The notes: generated by a model not told the origin, from the sequence alone. Shown: positions 1 through 12,675, numbered from the stretch's first letter. The stretch is DNA of 64,000 nt from Chrysoporthe austroafricana (GCA_001051155.2 JYIP02000011.1:868001-932000), one strand, 5' to 3'. Numbers and translations: made by a program.

Positions 1-3000
1 TAACGACAGACGAGTTGACAGCAGACCGCCTCGAAAGGGGCACGGTGGAGAGAACGGAAGGCAGGAAAACGCTTCTGGACCCGGATAGGGTTGAACAGGG
101 GGCGCTCGAGGCGACAGGGGCGCATGTATGTGTGGTTGACAAGCGACGACGGATGAGTCGATGGGCGACCCACGGCGGTGGGACTCACGCGTGCGACCGG
201 GATGATGTGCGGGAGGACGAGCAGCTGGGTGGGCGGCCACTTGGGGGGAAAGGGCAAGTCGGTCAGATAGGATGTACGGCCTGTGGGCATCGTGCAGAAG
301 TGTGCATGTGGGATATCTGAGGACGTGGGATTCAGGGGGTGGCACGGGGAGGAAGGAGGAGGTTGATGAGATTCAGAGCTTGGACTCGAACGCCCACAGG
401 GACGCTATCCTGCGTGTCGAGGCCGACCGGTCGCTGGACGAGGCCGGGCGAGTCCTGTGTCCCCGATGGGGTGGGCCAGAGGACGCTGTCAAGGCCCTGC
501 TCTCTCTCGTGACCAGATCCGCCGAGGACGAACGGCACAAAACCCAGCCCAGCCCGAGACTCGGTTGGGGGGCAGCGCAGCGTCAGGACTCAGGCGCCAG
601 AGAGCCCACAGACTGATGAGACCCGGGGGATCATGATGGGAAAGGCAAGGCGTCTGGTGAGATCATGTCCGATGGTGCAGAAATGCTAGTGTGACAGTTC
701 GGAACAATACCTTTCTCGGCACAGCGCAAGGACCCGTGGGGCCAGACGCTGCAGGAATTAATTTCGTTAGAGGGGCTTCCAGAACGAGGCGTGGAAGCCT
801 GCCAGACGATCTCTCGAGGCGAGGGGCGGCGCGAGGAGGCTGGCAGCGAAGAATCAGGACGACGGCTGGAGACCCGTGCAGCAGCAGAGGGAAGCGAGGA
901 CGGAATCAGGACGCGGCTGATCACGGCAGGCCGTCAGAGCGACAAAAGAGGACTGGCCTGCTCGTGCTTGTGGTCGTTGGTTTAAGTAAATGTTCCACCA
1001 ACGTGACGCTGCGAAGGGGTAGGGCCGTTGCAGTGGAGCGGCGCACAGACAAGAGCCGAGTGGAGTGGACAGAGCCCGGAGGCCTTTGTTGCAGTCGAGT
1101 TCTCCGTGCTCCGTGGTCCCGGCTCGTAAGGGTCGCTCGATAAAGACAGGACGATGCGACGCGAGGGCCTTGGGGCGATGAGGGCCGAGCTCTGCTTCCG
1201 AAAGCTTGGACAGGCTCCTGAGCACCCTGCCTGGCGGGGAGAGAGAGGATGGGTTTGGGATCAGACAAGAGTGTCGGCAGAACAGGCGCAGACGAACCGC
1301 AGCTGGACGTATGATCCTTGTAGCCTGTAGGTCAGAGCAAAGGGTCGGGCGCACATCCGTACGCAGACTTCCACCGCGACCTCCTCCCCAAGAACACGCA
1401 GGCGGGGGCAGTGAAATGGCGACGGCCAGGCTTCGTCACGAGGAGGATGGCCTCGGGATCGCAGCAAGACGTCCGGAAGGGGCGCAAGGCCTGCAGCAGG
1501 AGGGACTGGCCTGAGGACGTTCGTTCCTGGCGAGCTGGCTGCAGCGGGTGTGGTGGCGCCTGTTAATCCTCGATCCTCTCTGACTCCTCTTGATTCCGGG
1601 TCTGAGCCCTGGTCTGACTGTGTCTTGCCTGCGAGGCCAAGGAGGTGGTAATCGTTGTGGGTGCTCGAGATGGCAGGCACCGGCACGGGTATCGATGGAT
1701 GCCTCCTCGTCTCGTGCGTGCCCCCAACTCCACGGAGGCTGCGCGGGCCTGTCGCTGTCGATGCGGTGCGCCTCAGGCAGCGGCCGACCTAGGCCGACCC
1801 AGGCCGAGGGAGCAAGTCGGCGTCGAGGTATGGGGACCTGGGATCTGGACAGGCCGAGCTGTAGGGCTTCGGTCAGTGGGTGGGAGGCGGGTGGCAGTCC
1901 GGCTGTGTGGGTGTCGCAGCAGGCCGAGTCGCGCGGTAATCAGGGGCTGCTCATGTGGTCGGGCTGCGCGCTGAGGAGGTGCAGCGGTAGTGGGGAGGGA
2001 GGCGAAGGAAGGAAGAGGATTGGGTTGATATCGTCCAAGGGAGGAGCCGGTGCGGTGTTTTCTCTCGTGCGCCTGCTTGGGGGTTGCGCTGCGTGGGCTG
2101 CGTTGCGTTTCAGTCGCAGTCGCATTTGCAGCTGCAGTTACGGCAGGTGTGTGCGCTGCCTCGCGGGGACTCGAGGATCCTCTTTTCAAGGCAAGGCATT
2201 TACCCATCAGGGTGCCTCACGCTGGCCGGCGCCTGGCTGGCGCGGGACTGTCTGTGAGGATACAATGCCTGAGGTGCCTGTTTGAGATGCGCGCGGCGCC
2301 TGGGATTGGCTCCTCAGAGCTTAATGCGACAGGTCCTGGCGCCTGGGCTGCACGTGCGGGTCTGGAGCTACCACAGTCCTATGGCGGCGCGGCGTGCGTG
2401 GGTGCTACCCAGTAGGGCGCAGTACCTGGTAGGTACTCGCCTGCTGGTACTCGCCGGCGAGGTCAGGGGTGGGAGCTGGTGGGAGCCACTGGGAGCCTGG
2501 GACCTGGGAGAGCCACTGGGAGGGTACCCCCGTACACGGTACCGCACTACTATAGTACATAGGTACCTAGCAGTAGCACGCCCGAACGCGGACCTTGGGG
2601 TGCTTGGATGGAGGGGTAAGAGCGCTGCTACCGAGTAGAGCTACTCTGGCGTGCATGGCGCACTATGCACTACCCAGTACGGTATCTGGCGCGGTCAGGG
2701 GGCCCCGCGAACCCCACCGTCCAAGGATAGGGCACCGAAACGGGACCGACTCCTGCTGCCCGCTACTTAGACGTCTGCATACTATGTTATGTACTAACTA
2801 TGTTCTGTACTACCCAGTATGGATCCGTACTGGGTATATACGACGTGCTACAGGACATGTGACGACCTCGGACCCGTGGAGGAACCAAGGGTAGCCGGTA
2901 GCTTACTTGTAAATATCCCGGTCGTGATATAGGTACCCCTCTGCTGTAGGACTCGAGGTGAAGGGTCCTCATCATACGACGGCCAACATGGCGGGAGGAT

Positions 3001-4085
3001 GATTCCTTCTGCAAGCTGCGAACGTCTCCCAGCACCCCCGGCTGATCAGTCGGGCGAGAGGGCGCATGCCCGTCCTTGCAGCTCGCTCAGGGCCTGGGCG
3101 CGGATTTTGCCGGCCGGCCCCTGCTACGTATTATCTATCTATTTTTTTCCCTTCAAGGTCCTCCTGCCCAGACCCTGCGGGGTTTTCCGATCTCGCCGTG
3201 CTCTCATGTCCTCCGATGTCCTGAGCTTGCACCCGGAATTCCCGAGATAATTACCCTCCTCACCTGTCAAGGCCGTCGAGCAACGGACCGCGCCAAGCCG
3301 GAGGGGGGAGGAGGGAGGGGGCTGGGCGTGGAGTGAATGGGGGCCAGAAGAGGGAGAGGATTCTCGCCGCGAGGGGCACAGCTCTCCTGTAGCTTACATC
3401 GGCCTGACCCGATCTTACTGTGCTAAAGGGAAGAGGGCACGACACCAGATCTGGCCGTGCCGCCGCTTTCTGCTTTTGATTGGGAGGGCCGCCCGAACCC
3501 CCCCCTTTCCCGTCCTACCTCGAAATCCCTTTCGAGCGAGCTGACGCCCCGATCTGGGCTGACCGTCCTCGTGGCAGAGGTGCGGGCTGCTGGCCGCGCG
3601 GGCTGCGACCAACGTTGAACACTCTTGTGAGCCGCAGGGTCAGTTACTTAAGATGGCCGGGCAAATAGTCTCTTCCTGGAGAAACACACGTGCCTGCGGA
3701 CGCCGGCCATGCACGGCGTAAATCGTCGAATGAGGTCGGCAGCTGCTACTCACAGCTTCGCCGTGGCGCAGCAGGAAGGGCTACCCGGTCTGCTATTCTC
3801 GACCATCTGAATTTGGGGGGGGGGAGGTAGGGCCCGGGGCCCTCGGCCCTCGATGTATCAATCACTGTACTGGGCACGACCGACGCCGGAGTCTGGCGTG
3901 CGCTCAAGAGCTCGTCTCTGGGGATCACGTGAATCTTGCTTTGGTATTTATGCCTCTGAGACTATCGCAGAGCTGTCACGGCCGCCCATCTGCCCCGGGC
4001 CGGAAGAAATTCAAGGCCTATCTCATCATAGGGGCAGACACCGAATTGGACCCCGCCCTCCAGCTTCTGAGCCACCGCGGCCCAT
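1..4085. other. GC-rich region without a supportable gene
   Basis: Open frames occur on several strands at once, as expected from GC-rich noncoding DNA; none shows a recognisable domain, signal peptide or consistent intron pattern. Between about 2400 and 2900 short GTAC/GGTACC words recur densely. A G-run lies near 3817-3827. The right end is the 3' flank of the peroxiredoxin gene. An unrecognised lineage-specific gene or a long untranslated region cannot be excluded. Confidence 0.5.
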
Positions 4086-5022
4086 CTATTTGCCAGCAGT
4101 AGCCTTCTCCTTGGCCAGTGGGGTGAACCGCAGGTACGGCTTGACGATGCGGAAGTCGGGGAACAGCTCCTTGGCCTCCTCATTCTTGACAGACGGGTGG
4201 ACGATGACATCGTCACCGGGGACCCAGTTGACCGGGGTAGTGATCTTGTTCTTGTCGCCGGTCTGCAGGGAGTCGACGATGCGCAGGATCTCGGCCGAGT
4301 TGCGGCCGGTGGAGGCAGGGTAGGACAGGATGGTGCGGATCGTCTTCTTGGGGTCGATGACGAAGACGGAGCGGATGGTGAAGGCGATGCCCTTCTCGTC
4401 GACGTTGGTGGTGTCTTGGTAGTCGAGCCTGCGTTCGTCAGAGGCTAGTACGATGTCATATTCCCCAAAGGAAATCAGGTTGTTTTTGGGAGAGGGGGGG
4501 GGGGCTCAGGGCAGAGGTGGCTGTACGTACATGTCGTACAGGTACGCGACCTTCCTCTCCTTGTCTGCCACGATCGGGAAGTTCAGGGTGTTCCCGCTGA
4601 TCTCCTTGATGTCGCTGGCCCAGCCCTCGTGGCTGTCGACGGTGTTGGCGCTCAGGCCCAGCAGCTTGACGCCGCGCTTGTTGAACTCGGGCTCGAGGCG
4701 GGCCATCTCGCCCAGCTCGGTCGTGCACACGGGGGTGTAGTCCTCCGGGTGGGAGAAGAAGACGACCCAGTTGTCGCCGATGTACTCGTGCAGGTCGATG
4801 GGGCCCTTGGTGGTGTCGGCCTTGAAGTTGGGGGCGACGGTGCCCAAGCGGAGACTAGAAGGGGTGGCTACTGGTCAGCCTGGCTGCTCGCGGAACTGGA
4901 GATAGCTGTCGAGCCCTGCCCCTCCCTGCAGCGAGAGGGGGGGGGAGACGGCAGACAGAGGAGTCGGGGAGGGATGTGACATGATGTGATAGCACTCACG
5001 GAGCAGATCGCTGTTCAGCCAT
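4086..5022 (-). CDS. 1-Cys peroxiredoxin (Prx6/Prx1-type)
   Basis: Thiol peroxidase predicted to reduce hydrogen and alkyl hydroperoxides in the cytosol or mitochondrion. Three exons on the minus strand, 5022-5000, 4854-4531 and 4428-4086, join in frame to 229 residues, the normal size for the family. The donors are GTGAGT and GTACGT, and the acceptors are TAG and CAG. The peroxidatic cysteine is about Cys51 in PVCTTE, and the Prx6-type region LSANTVDSHEGW follows at about residue 90; a conserved YQDTTNVDEKG block opens the last exon. The start is the only ATG that gives the usual MAEQRSAPLRLG leader. No mitochondrial presequence is visible on this start. A TTAGTCA site sits 254 bp upstream. 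Identification is firm; the location is inferred. Confidence 0.95.
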
Positions 5023-6186
5023 TGTGTCGACGGCGGAGGTAGAAGCGGCAGGGAGTAAGCTCAAGGGTGATATGCACTGTATAGCGACCTGGGAAGCAGC
5101 GGCGATGGGATGAAGAGTAATCTAGTCACGCAGCAGAAGACGGCGGGGGAGGGGCTCTGGCGGGCTTAATAAGGAGACGGCACGGGTCGGAGGGCCGTGG
5201 GCCATGGCAGCAGTGCGCCGTCTGCGATGCCCTTTTCTGATATGTCATTGACTGGTCAAACTTTTACGAGCTCGATTAGTCAAGTCTAGCCAGGGCCATG
5301 CGCGACGGTCCCTCAGCTGCGAGTCCCGTGTAGGTAATGTGCTCAGGCACGATGAGGCTTCCGCCCGGCTCGAGGTGCGACGGCTGGGCTCGACGACGAC
5401 GGGCACGCCTCCCGCCCGAGGCTCTCACCCGTCCTCGACCCTCGGGATGTGTGTCCTGTCCTGAGCTGAGGCCTCGTGGGAGATGCTGGGGGGTCGCGCC
5501 GCTTCAGTCTCCAGACCACCTCGTGAGGCCATCTTGGCGCAGAAGGCGCAAGCCCCTGTGCTGATGATGGAATCCGTCCTCCCACAGGCCCTCGCGCCCT
5601 GATGCTGGGGCAGGCGGATGGAGGGGTCGCCACGAGATGTCGCCATCAGGGAGCTCGGTGATTCGCTGGACCTCTGGATCCCTGGGCCTGCCACGTGGGG
5701 TAAGGGCCGCTGTGTTCTCCGCTTCCGGAGCTTTAATAGCTTCCATCTGCATTTCATCTCAAGGGTCCGTCCCAAAAAGTCTAACCTCGACAGAGTGCGC
5801 CATCACACCACCACGCTAGCAGCCCTCTCCTCCTGAGGCGCTGCCAGGCAGCTACTCGTGCTACTGTGAGTGGAGGGCGGCGATCCGTTACAACCGTGGC
5901 CTGGTGAGATAGCCAAGGGGTCTTTCCCCCATTCGATTATTCATTTCTATCAACGAGCGCATTCGAGGTATCTAGTGAATCAGGCGTTTCATCCTCTCCG
6001 ACCAGCTCTTTGAAGGTCACACACACACACATGCACGCACAGCCTATACCCTGGATCACGTAGCCGGTGTGCATCGGCCTGTCTCGGAAAGCCACCATGC
6101 ACCTCCCCCGCCCCCGAGCCTCGGGGTGCTCGCCGGGCACCGCAGCAGCTATCTACATAGGACACCCTCGTCTGACTCGGTTCTTC
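5023..6186. other. Intergenic, peroxiredoxin promoter and acyl-CoA synthetase 3' flank
   Basis: No gene is supported. The left part should hold the peroxiredoxin promoter, transcribed leftwards, and includes TTAGTCA at 5276-5282. A short CA repeat lies near 6019-6030. The right end is the 3' flank of the synthetase gene. Confidence 0.5.
5276..5282 (+). promoter_or_regulatory. AP-1/Yap1-like site TTAGTCA
   Basis: TTAGTCA is one of the recognised variants of the fungal Yap1 response element and lies 254 bp upstream of the peroxiredoxin start codon. Yap1 orthologues commonly induce peroxiredoxins under oxidative stress. A single 7-bp match can occur by chance, so this is a candidate only. Confidence 0.3.
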
Positions 6187-8221
6187 TCACAGCTTCACCC
6201 TCCCGACGTAAATCGCCTCCCAATCTCGCTTCGTGAACGGGACATATCTCCCTCCTTTGAGCCAGTACATCTCATCACCATGCATCTTGTCCGGGTCCAC
6301 CCCTCCGGCCCGCAGCTCGTGCTTCTGCTGCTTGTTCGTCCCCGTCGTCTGCATCTTGCCCGGCTGTGTGATGCGCAAGAATAGCGGTGCCGCATATCTC
6401 GGCAGTGCCTTCTTGACGTGCTCGCCCAGACTCAACAGCGTCTCCTCTCGGCTTGCCGACGACCCGTCGCTCAGGATGATCGCCGCACATCCTGCCCGCC
6501 CGTCGTGGTGCGGCAGCTGCACGCCGTACACGTTCGCCTCGTGGACCGCCGGGTGGTGGCCCAGCGCCTGGCTGACCTCAGCCGTCGAGACGTTCTCGCT
6601 CTTCCACCGGAACGTGTCGCCGATGCGGTCGTGGAAGAAGATCCGCCCCTCGTTGTCCCAGCGCATGACATCGCCCGTCCGGAACCATGCGTCGCCCTTC
6701 TTGAACACGCCCCGCAGGATCTTCCTGTTCGTCGCCGCCCCGTCGCCATAGTAACCCTGGAACCTCTTCTCGAGCTCCTTGTCCGGCAGCTTGAACAGGA
6801 ACTCGCCGGGCTCACCCGGCCTGGTCGCCTTGCAGAAGCCTGTCTTGGGATCCCGGTACGGCAGATCCGTCGTGAAGTCGACCTCCACCAGCGCGGTCTC
6901 GGACCCGATAATCGCCGAGTAGATCCACCCGTTCCGTCCGACTGCGCCCATGGCGAAATCATTCCTGCTTAGGTTCCACGTCGCAAAGCTGCCCTCGGTC
7001 GCGCCGTAGAACTCGGCAATGTACTCCACTCCGAAGCGCTGCTTGAACTTGTTCCACACGTCCGGCCGTAGGCCGTTGCCTAGCGCCACGCGCACCCGGT
7101 GCCTCTTGTCCATGGACTCGCCGGTGGCTGGGTCGATGTCCACGGGCGCCGTGAGGAGGTAGCGCAACGTCTCGCCGACGTACTGGATGATGGTCGCGTC
7201 GTAGCGGCGGACCTCCTTCCAGAACGTGCGCGTTGAGAACTTAGCGCCCAGCGCGACGGTCGCGCCGCTCAGGAGGGCATTGGCGAAGCATAGGATCGCG
7301 CCGGAGGAGTGGTAGAGGGGCATGCACTGCCAGCGGTCAGACACGCAGAAGGAAGAAAAGGAGGACCCGGGTGGGGGGAAGAGAAAAAAAGAAGAAAAGA
7401 TATTCTGCGATGGGCAGGCGAGTTTCACTGACTGTGTAGAAGATCTCTCCCGGCCGCGAGCTGATTAGTCTCGCGGAGAACCCACCCCCAGCATGCATCT
7501 TGCCCCAGCTCACGACCGCCGCTTTGGGCAGCCCCGTCGTTCCACTTGTGTAAATGAGACCCGCCATACTGTAGAGGCCCTCGTCCGCCCTCTGGCTGTC
7601 CGGTAACCTTACGGGCTTCGTCGCCGCCACTTGCTCCCTGTTCTCGGCAGAGAAGACCTCCAGCCTCACGTTCGCCAGCTCTCCGCGCACGTAGTCGTCC
7701 ACGTGGTGCGCCACCGACGGGTCTACCAGCATGATAGCCGCGCCCGCAGCTTTGGCACAGTGGACGAGCGCATTGCCGGCCAGATTGTAGTTGATGAAGG
7801 CCGGCTTTGCGCCGATCGCCCAGAGCCCCAGCCAGACAAAGACAAAGCTCTCGCCATTCGGAAAGTCCATGGCGACAATGTCGTCCTTCTTGATGTCGAA
7901 CCTGTCCTTCAGCCACGTGCCGTGCTTCAGCGCCTCCTCGAACCCCTGGCGGAACGTCCACGACCGGTCCTCGAACAGCAGGAAGGGCGTGTCGGCGGTC
8001 CTGGGACTGGCTGCCCAGTACTCGAGGTCGTAGAACAGGCTCAGCTTGCCGGTCCGCTCACGCCACATCATCTGGAGGGCCATGGGCGCGACACACGAGA
8101 GCATCTTGAGGTCGTACCATACGTGCGCCTTGGCATTAATATATGCCGCGGCCGCTGCCGCGGCCGGGACCGTGATGGCCAGGGGGACTGCATATCCGGT
8201 GAGGAATAGGTTAGCAGCCAT
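6187..8221 (-). CDS. Very-long-chain acyl-CoA synthetase / fatty acid transporter (FAT1/FATP family)
   Basis: Predicted to activate long and very long chain fatty acids to CoA thioesters at the ER, lipid droplet or peroxisome, coupling uptake to activation. Two exons, 8221-7433 and 7326-6187, encode 642 residues; the 106-bp intron uses donor GTCAGT and restores the family sequence FYT-CMPLYHSS across the junction. An N-terminal hydrophobic segment (about residues 5-30) precedes the AMP-binding domain. The ATP/AMP motif YTSGTTGLPK is at residues 224-233, YGAT at 370-373, TGDV at 480-483, and the FATP/VLACS signature DRIGDTFRWKSEN at 496-508. The protein ends in VKL, at best a weak resemblance to a peroxisomal PTS1. 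The gene is divergent from PIG-S with a 1.7 kb shared upstream region. Confidence 0.93.
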
Positions 8222-9933
8222 CGAAGTACTGCTGCTGCTGCTGCCGCTGCCGCACCGGATCGAACGCAGGAGAGAGCTGCGAGGAACACCGCCGGGACCG
8301 CTGCTGCAGCCGTGGGGACAGTGCGCGCGCGTGTGGTGCGAGAGAACACCCAGCGGAAAAGAAGCTTACCGGGCATTGTGGACTTATACGGAATCTGGTG
8401 TGACCAGCAGCAAGCTCCAGGGTGGACGGGACACAGGTACACAGACACAGCGGGATGGGAGCCGAGAGTCGCAGGAACAAGAGGCGGGCAAATCTCGACT
8501 ATAGGGGAGCACAAAAGCGGCAGATTTATTGGGACATAGAACTGGAACGCAGGAGACGCACGCAGAGACAGACGACGGGCTGGTTGGTAGGTTGTCCTCG
8601 TGGTCCCGGAGCAGCAGGAAAAAGGGCCAGGCGGATGTAGAGGCCAGGAGGTCGAAGGAGGAGGAGACGGCTCAGGGCGCTGAGTGCGTCTATGTCTGTA
8701 TAACAAGTGCAGTGTAGAGATGGGACCAGCGAAGGACGGACAGCGACGGAGGCCCGGAGAAGACAAGAGTCCTATTTACTCCACCAAGGACAGACCATGT
8801 ATGAGAAGTAGTATGGGGTGATGGGAAGAGGCGACAGGAAGGGGCTGAGGTGAGGTGGTATGAGGGATCCGCCTCGCCTTATCCGATGAAGAACATACAA
8901 GGCCTGAGAGGGTCAGGACGGTAGAGTTGCCCGGACAGAACCAGGGCAGTAAGGACAGCACGGGAAGGGAGGCGTCCCTGTACAAATCCTCATGACGATG
9001 CCAGCCGTCCTCCAGCCGGATGAGTTGATATAAAGAAAAAAACAAAAGAAAAAAAATTAAAAGGGAGGAGAGCCGGAGGAGCAGGGCTTCAGATGTTGCG
9101 CCTCGGCTCGAGCCTCGGCCGGGATTAGCTCTGGAACTTCCCGTTTGAAGAGCGTGGGGTCTGCTATGCACTGCTACGCACCGCCATGGCACGTATGGTA
9201 GGGTGGCAGGGCGGCGGGCTTACTACTGCCGTGGAGCTCGAGGCGGTCCAGGACGCTGGGGCGCGGACACCGGCGGACTAGACCGTCTCCTCGCGCGCGA
9301 CGCCATTCCCGGCCAGCCGACGAAGACGACGACGACCGTTGATTCCTCCTGAGGGTTGCTCTCCGCCCGAGCTGGGCTGTGGCTGCCCCAGGCTCGGTCG
9401 CTCGCCGACGAGGTCCTGTCTGTCGTCTTGTCGTCCGCCCGCTGTCCGCCGCTCGACTTGCCGTTTCGGAACACGCACGGATCGTGGTCTGGTAAAGTCC
9501 CTACTTATCGCATACCCAACTAGGCATCTGTTGCGGGGTTGTGCCCCTGGAGGAGGGGGGAGGAGAGGGAGTGTAGTCTGCGCAGGGCTTGCACGCATCT
9601 GGCGCAAGCGCTCGCATGTGAAGCCGAGAGTGGCAACTTGTAACATAGCAGGAATTTACCCGGTACCGGGTCCCAGGGCCGGGGAAGGGGAAATTTCTCC
9701 TCCTTATCTTATCGGCGTGGTGGTACTATGGTACATACGTACAGATGTGGGCTTGGCAGGGGAGAGCGGCTTGCAGCCAGCTGTTGTTGCGACCTTGGCT
9801 CTACATAGTAAGCTAAGCTACAGGGCTGACCGCCGACCGGCCTCACCACAGCTACCCTTCAAACACCAAGACACCGCCGCCACCACCACCACCACCACTA
9901 CTACCACCACCACGCCATGTAGCGGGGACTGCC
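8222..9933. other. Divergent intergenic region between FAT1-type and PIG-S genes
   Basis: No gene is supported. A CTG/CCG-rich stretch lies just upstream of the synthetase start (8227-8251), and a CAC-type trinucleotide microsatellite with CTA interruptions occupies about 9874-9913 in the presumed PIG-S leader. Both promoters should lie here. Confidence 0.5.
9874..9913 (+). repeat. (CAC)n microsatellite
   Basis: Tandem CAC triplets with a few CTA interruptions, ending about 20 bp before the PIG-S start codon, so probably transcribed as 5' untranslated sequence. Confidence 0.8.
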
Positions 9934-11763
9934 ATGTCTGCGATACCTGCCCATGATGTTGACATGGCCACAGGTATGGCCGATCACGTCCTCGCGGCGG
10001 CCGGCGAGCTGACAGGTCCTGGGCCTAGGCCTGAGCCTGAGCCCGAGCCCAGCGCGGCCCTGGCCAGAGATGCCTCGAGTAGCGACACCACCAGCGGGCG
10101 CAAGGAGCCTCCGCCCGAGAAGCCGGCAGACGTCCGAAGGCGATCCCAGGTGATCTTCTCGTTCTGGCTCATCGTCTTGTGCCTCGGCCTGCCTATATGG
10201 TGGAACACCACCGCAATCCCTAGGGCGAACCTGCCCCTGGACGATATGATGGACTGGGCCGACGGCAAGGTAGGTCACGGTCGCCCTTCTCCCCTGCCCC
10301 CTTCGTTGGGCCTGGTCTCGATCCGATCGCTGACGATGGCTGCGCCTTAGGCCTGTCGCCCGGTCTTCCCCTTGCGCATCTCCATCCAGGCCAACCAGCT
10401 CCAGGAACAAGAGGCCCAGAATCTCCTGCGCCTGACCCAGCACGCCCTCGACGACCTGAACGACTTTCCCGGCCACCATCTCCGGCTGCAGCTGGACCCC
10501 CGGGCCAGCACGGTCAATGGCACCGTCAGCCCGGACGAGGTCGCTCTCGTCATAAGGCTCCAGCCGGGAGAGTCCACCACGGCCTCGCTCCACCCGTACG
10601 AGCCCATCCTCGACATCACCTACACGCCTAACTCGATCCCGTCGCCGAGCTCCTCTTCCTCATCCCTGGCGACGTATGTCGCAAGCGAGCTGCGGTCCAC
10701 GTTTGCCGAGGAGCAGGCCGTTATATCATACCTGCTGTCTACGTCCTCGGCGAAGCCAGAACATCGGCCGCAGGGTCTGGCGCCGGACACCGCCGACACC
10801 ATCGCGAAGCGGACGACGCGTTCTCTCAAATATGCCCCGACGTACCACCTCACCTTCTCCCTCTTCACCGACGGACCTGCGCCTAGCAGCTGGGACATCG
10901 ACAAGGCGATTGGCGAATACATGCAGCCGGTGCTGGATGTCCTGAGGCCCATCCATAATTTCACCGTCGATACCCAGGTCCAGCTGTACGCAACCCCCGG
11001 CGTCCAGTCTCAGGTGCTAAGCAAGGACGACCTTTCCTCCTTCATCAATGCCGCCGAGTGGCCCTTGTCGCCATCAATCGGTGGTGCGCCCACCGTCAAC
11101 TTCATCGTGTTCGTGGGCCGACAGACCATCGGGCTCTCGCCTACCTTAGACGATGTAGGGGCAAGCGAGACGGCAATCTCGGAGACCTCGCATTCCTGGC
11201 TGATACCGCAGTGGGGGACCGTGTACCTCCTCGATCTCCCGGGCGAAAAAACACACGTTCGGCCCGAAGATCTCAAGCAGCCTCTGCTCACATTCACCAC
11301 GCACCTGCTCTCGCTTCTCGGAACACCTACTTCTGGCTCACTACCACTCCGCCTCTCCACTCTCTCCAGGATCCGCTCCGCTGACCTACTGCTCCGCGCG
11401 TCGAGCACTCTCGGCTCGCTGGCCCGCCTCTCCCGGGCCCTCCCGTCCATTTCCATCCCCCAGTCCGTCGCCGACGGTGTCAGTACTACGATCCGCCACC
11501 TGCGCCTGGCGTGTGAGTCGCTAGGCACGCCAGACGGGCTCATCCACGCCCAGATTGCAGAGGCGGCCGCCGAGCGCGCGTTCTTTGAGAAGAGCATGGT
11601 CGGCCAGCTGTACTTCCCCGACGAGCACAAGATCGCAGTATACCTGCCCCTGTTGGGGCCGGTCGGGGTACCGCTTGTGATGGGGCTGCTGAACGAGCTC
11701 GCTGCGTGGCGCGCGAGGAGGAGGAAGAAGTCTGAAGTTGGAAAGATGAAGAAAGACACATAA
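9934..11763 (+). CDS. GPI transamidase subunit PIG-S (Gpi17 orthologue)
   Basis: Subunit of the ER-membrane GPI transamidase, which cleaves a C-terminal signal peptide and attaches a GPI anchor. Two exons, 9934-10269 and 10351-11763, encode 582 residues; the 81-bp intron has GTAGGT and TTAG ends. The topology is the family's: one membrane helix near residues 73-90, a large lumenal domain, and a second helix near residues 545-570 (VYLPLLGPVGVPLVMGLL) followed by a lysine/arginine-rich tail. The start is the first ATG of the open frame; Met11 is an alternative. The N-terminal 70 residues are Pro/Glu-rich and poorly conserved in appearance. PIG-M, earlier in the same pathway, lies at 37.2 kb, not as a neighbour. 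Confidence 0.9.
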
Positions 11764-12078
11764 GAAGGTAGGGACGTATGAGTAGGTGTGCCAATGACTA
11801 AATAGAAAATTTCAAAAAGGCTTTGAGCCTGAGCCCTGGCGTCTGCATCCTATTCCACATGTCCAACAGATTCGGATACGAGAGGCCAGATATCCTCTCC
11901 GGTGCACTGCATTAGACTCTTGCCTTCCTGGACAGACGGACTACTGTCGAGGTTTCACGGATTCGGCCAGCCGCATGATCGGCTACGGCGAGGGGTTCAC
12001 CTACATAATCAATCCCCTTGAAATCCATTGGCAGTTCCGCCGCCTGGCGACACTCAAAAAGACGCCTTGGCCGAAGAG
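11764..12078. other. Intergenic between PIG-S and GGCT-like gene
   Basis: The 3' flank of PIG-S and the promoter of the following same-strand gene. No other feature was recognised. Confidence 0.5.
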
Positions 12079-12675
12079 ATGAAGTCTATAAGACTGACAC
12101 GGCACTCAGCACTTCGCTCCAGCCAGAACGATGACCACCAGCACTGCGGATGTCGTCGCTGTGGCCGTGGCCCGGCCCCGCGGAGCCTTGCCTACTTCGC
12201 CTTCGGCTCGAACATCAGCAGCACCCAGATGAGCGTCCGCTGCCTGACCTCGAGAGGCATGGCACCAGGCTATCTCGCGGCGCCGGACTTCATCACCTAC
12301 GGACGGGGGTACGCGAACATTGTTCCTTGCTCTTCGCCGGGCGGCGTCTACGGCGTCCTGTACCAGCTCGGCCGGGCCGAGGAGAAGGACCTCCTCGATC
12401 GTTACGAGGGCGTGCCTACAGCCTACGAAGATGTCGTGCTGCCTGTCGAGGTGCTGGACAGGTGGGGTCACAAGGTCGGGGTGGTGTGGGCAGTGGTGTA
12501 TATGGACCGGAAGAGGACGACTGTCAGTGAGCCGAGAGAAGAGTATGTCGGGAGGATGAATAGGGGCATCAGGGAGGCGTCATCGGAGTGGCAGCTGGCG
12601 GAGGCGTACGTGAGGGACGTGTTGAGGAAGTTTATTCCCGGCGAGGAGACGGTGGATGATGATCAGTCGTCTTGA
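12079..12675 (+). CDS. Gamma-glutamylcyclotransferase-like protein (GGCT/AIG2 fold)
   Basis: Predicted to cyclise gamma-glutamyl groups to 5-oxoproline, as in glutathione turnover. It is a single exon of 198 residues from the first in-frame ATG; the frame stays open upstream to a TTG, but nothing supports initiation there. The substrate-loop signature YFAFGSN is at residues 39-45, VYGVLYQL at about 90-97, and the catalytic glutamate is expected at Glu110 in LDRYEG. A short Cys/His-containing leader (QHCGCRRCG) precedes the domain and is not part of the family core. The exact substrate is unknown. The gene converges on the CinA-domain gene with 198 bp between stop codons. Confidence 0.85.
   Translation: MKSIRLTRHSALRSSQNDDHQHCGCRRCGRGPAPRSLAYFAFGSNISSTQMSVRCLTSRGMAPGYLAAPDFITYGRGYANIVPCSSPGGVYGVLYQLGRAEEKDLLDRYEGVPTAYEDVVLPVEVLDRWGHKVGVVWAVVYMDRKRTTVSEPREEYVGRMNRGIREASSEWQLAEAYVRDVLRKFIPGEETVDDDQSS

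Noticed and set aside
691..1354. Overlapping frames on both strands
   Set aside because: Compositional; several frames are open at once and none has a recognisable feature or splice structure.
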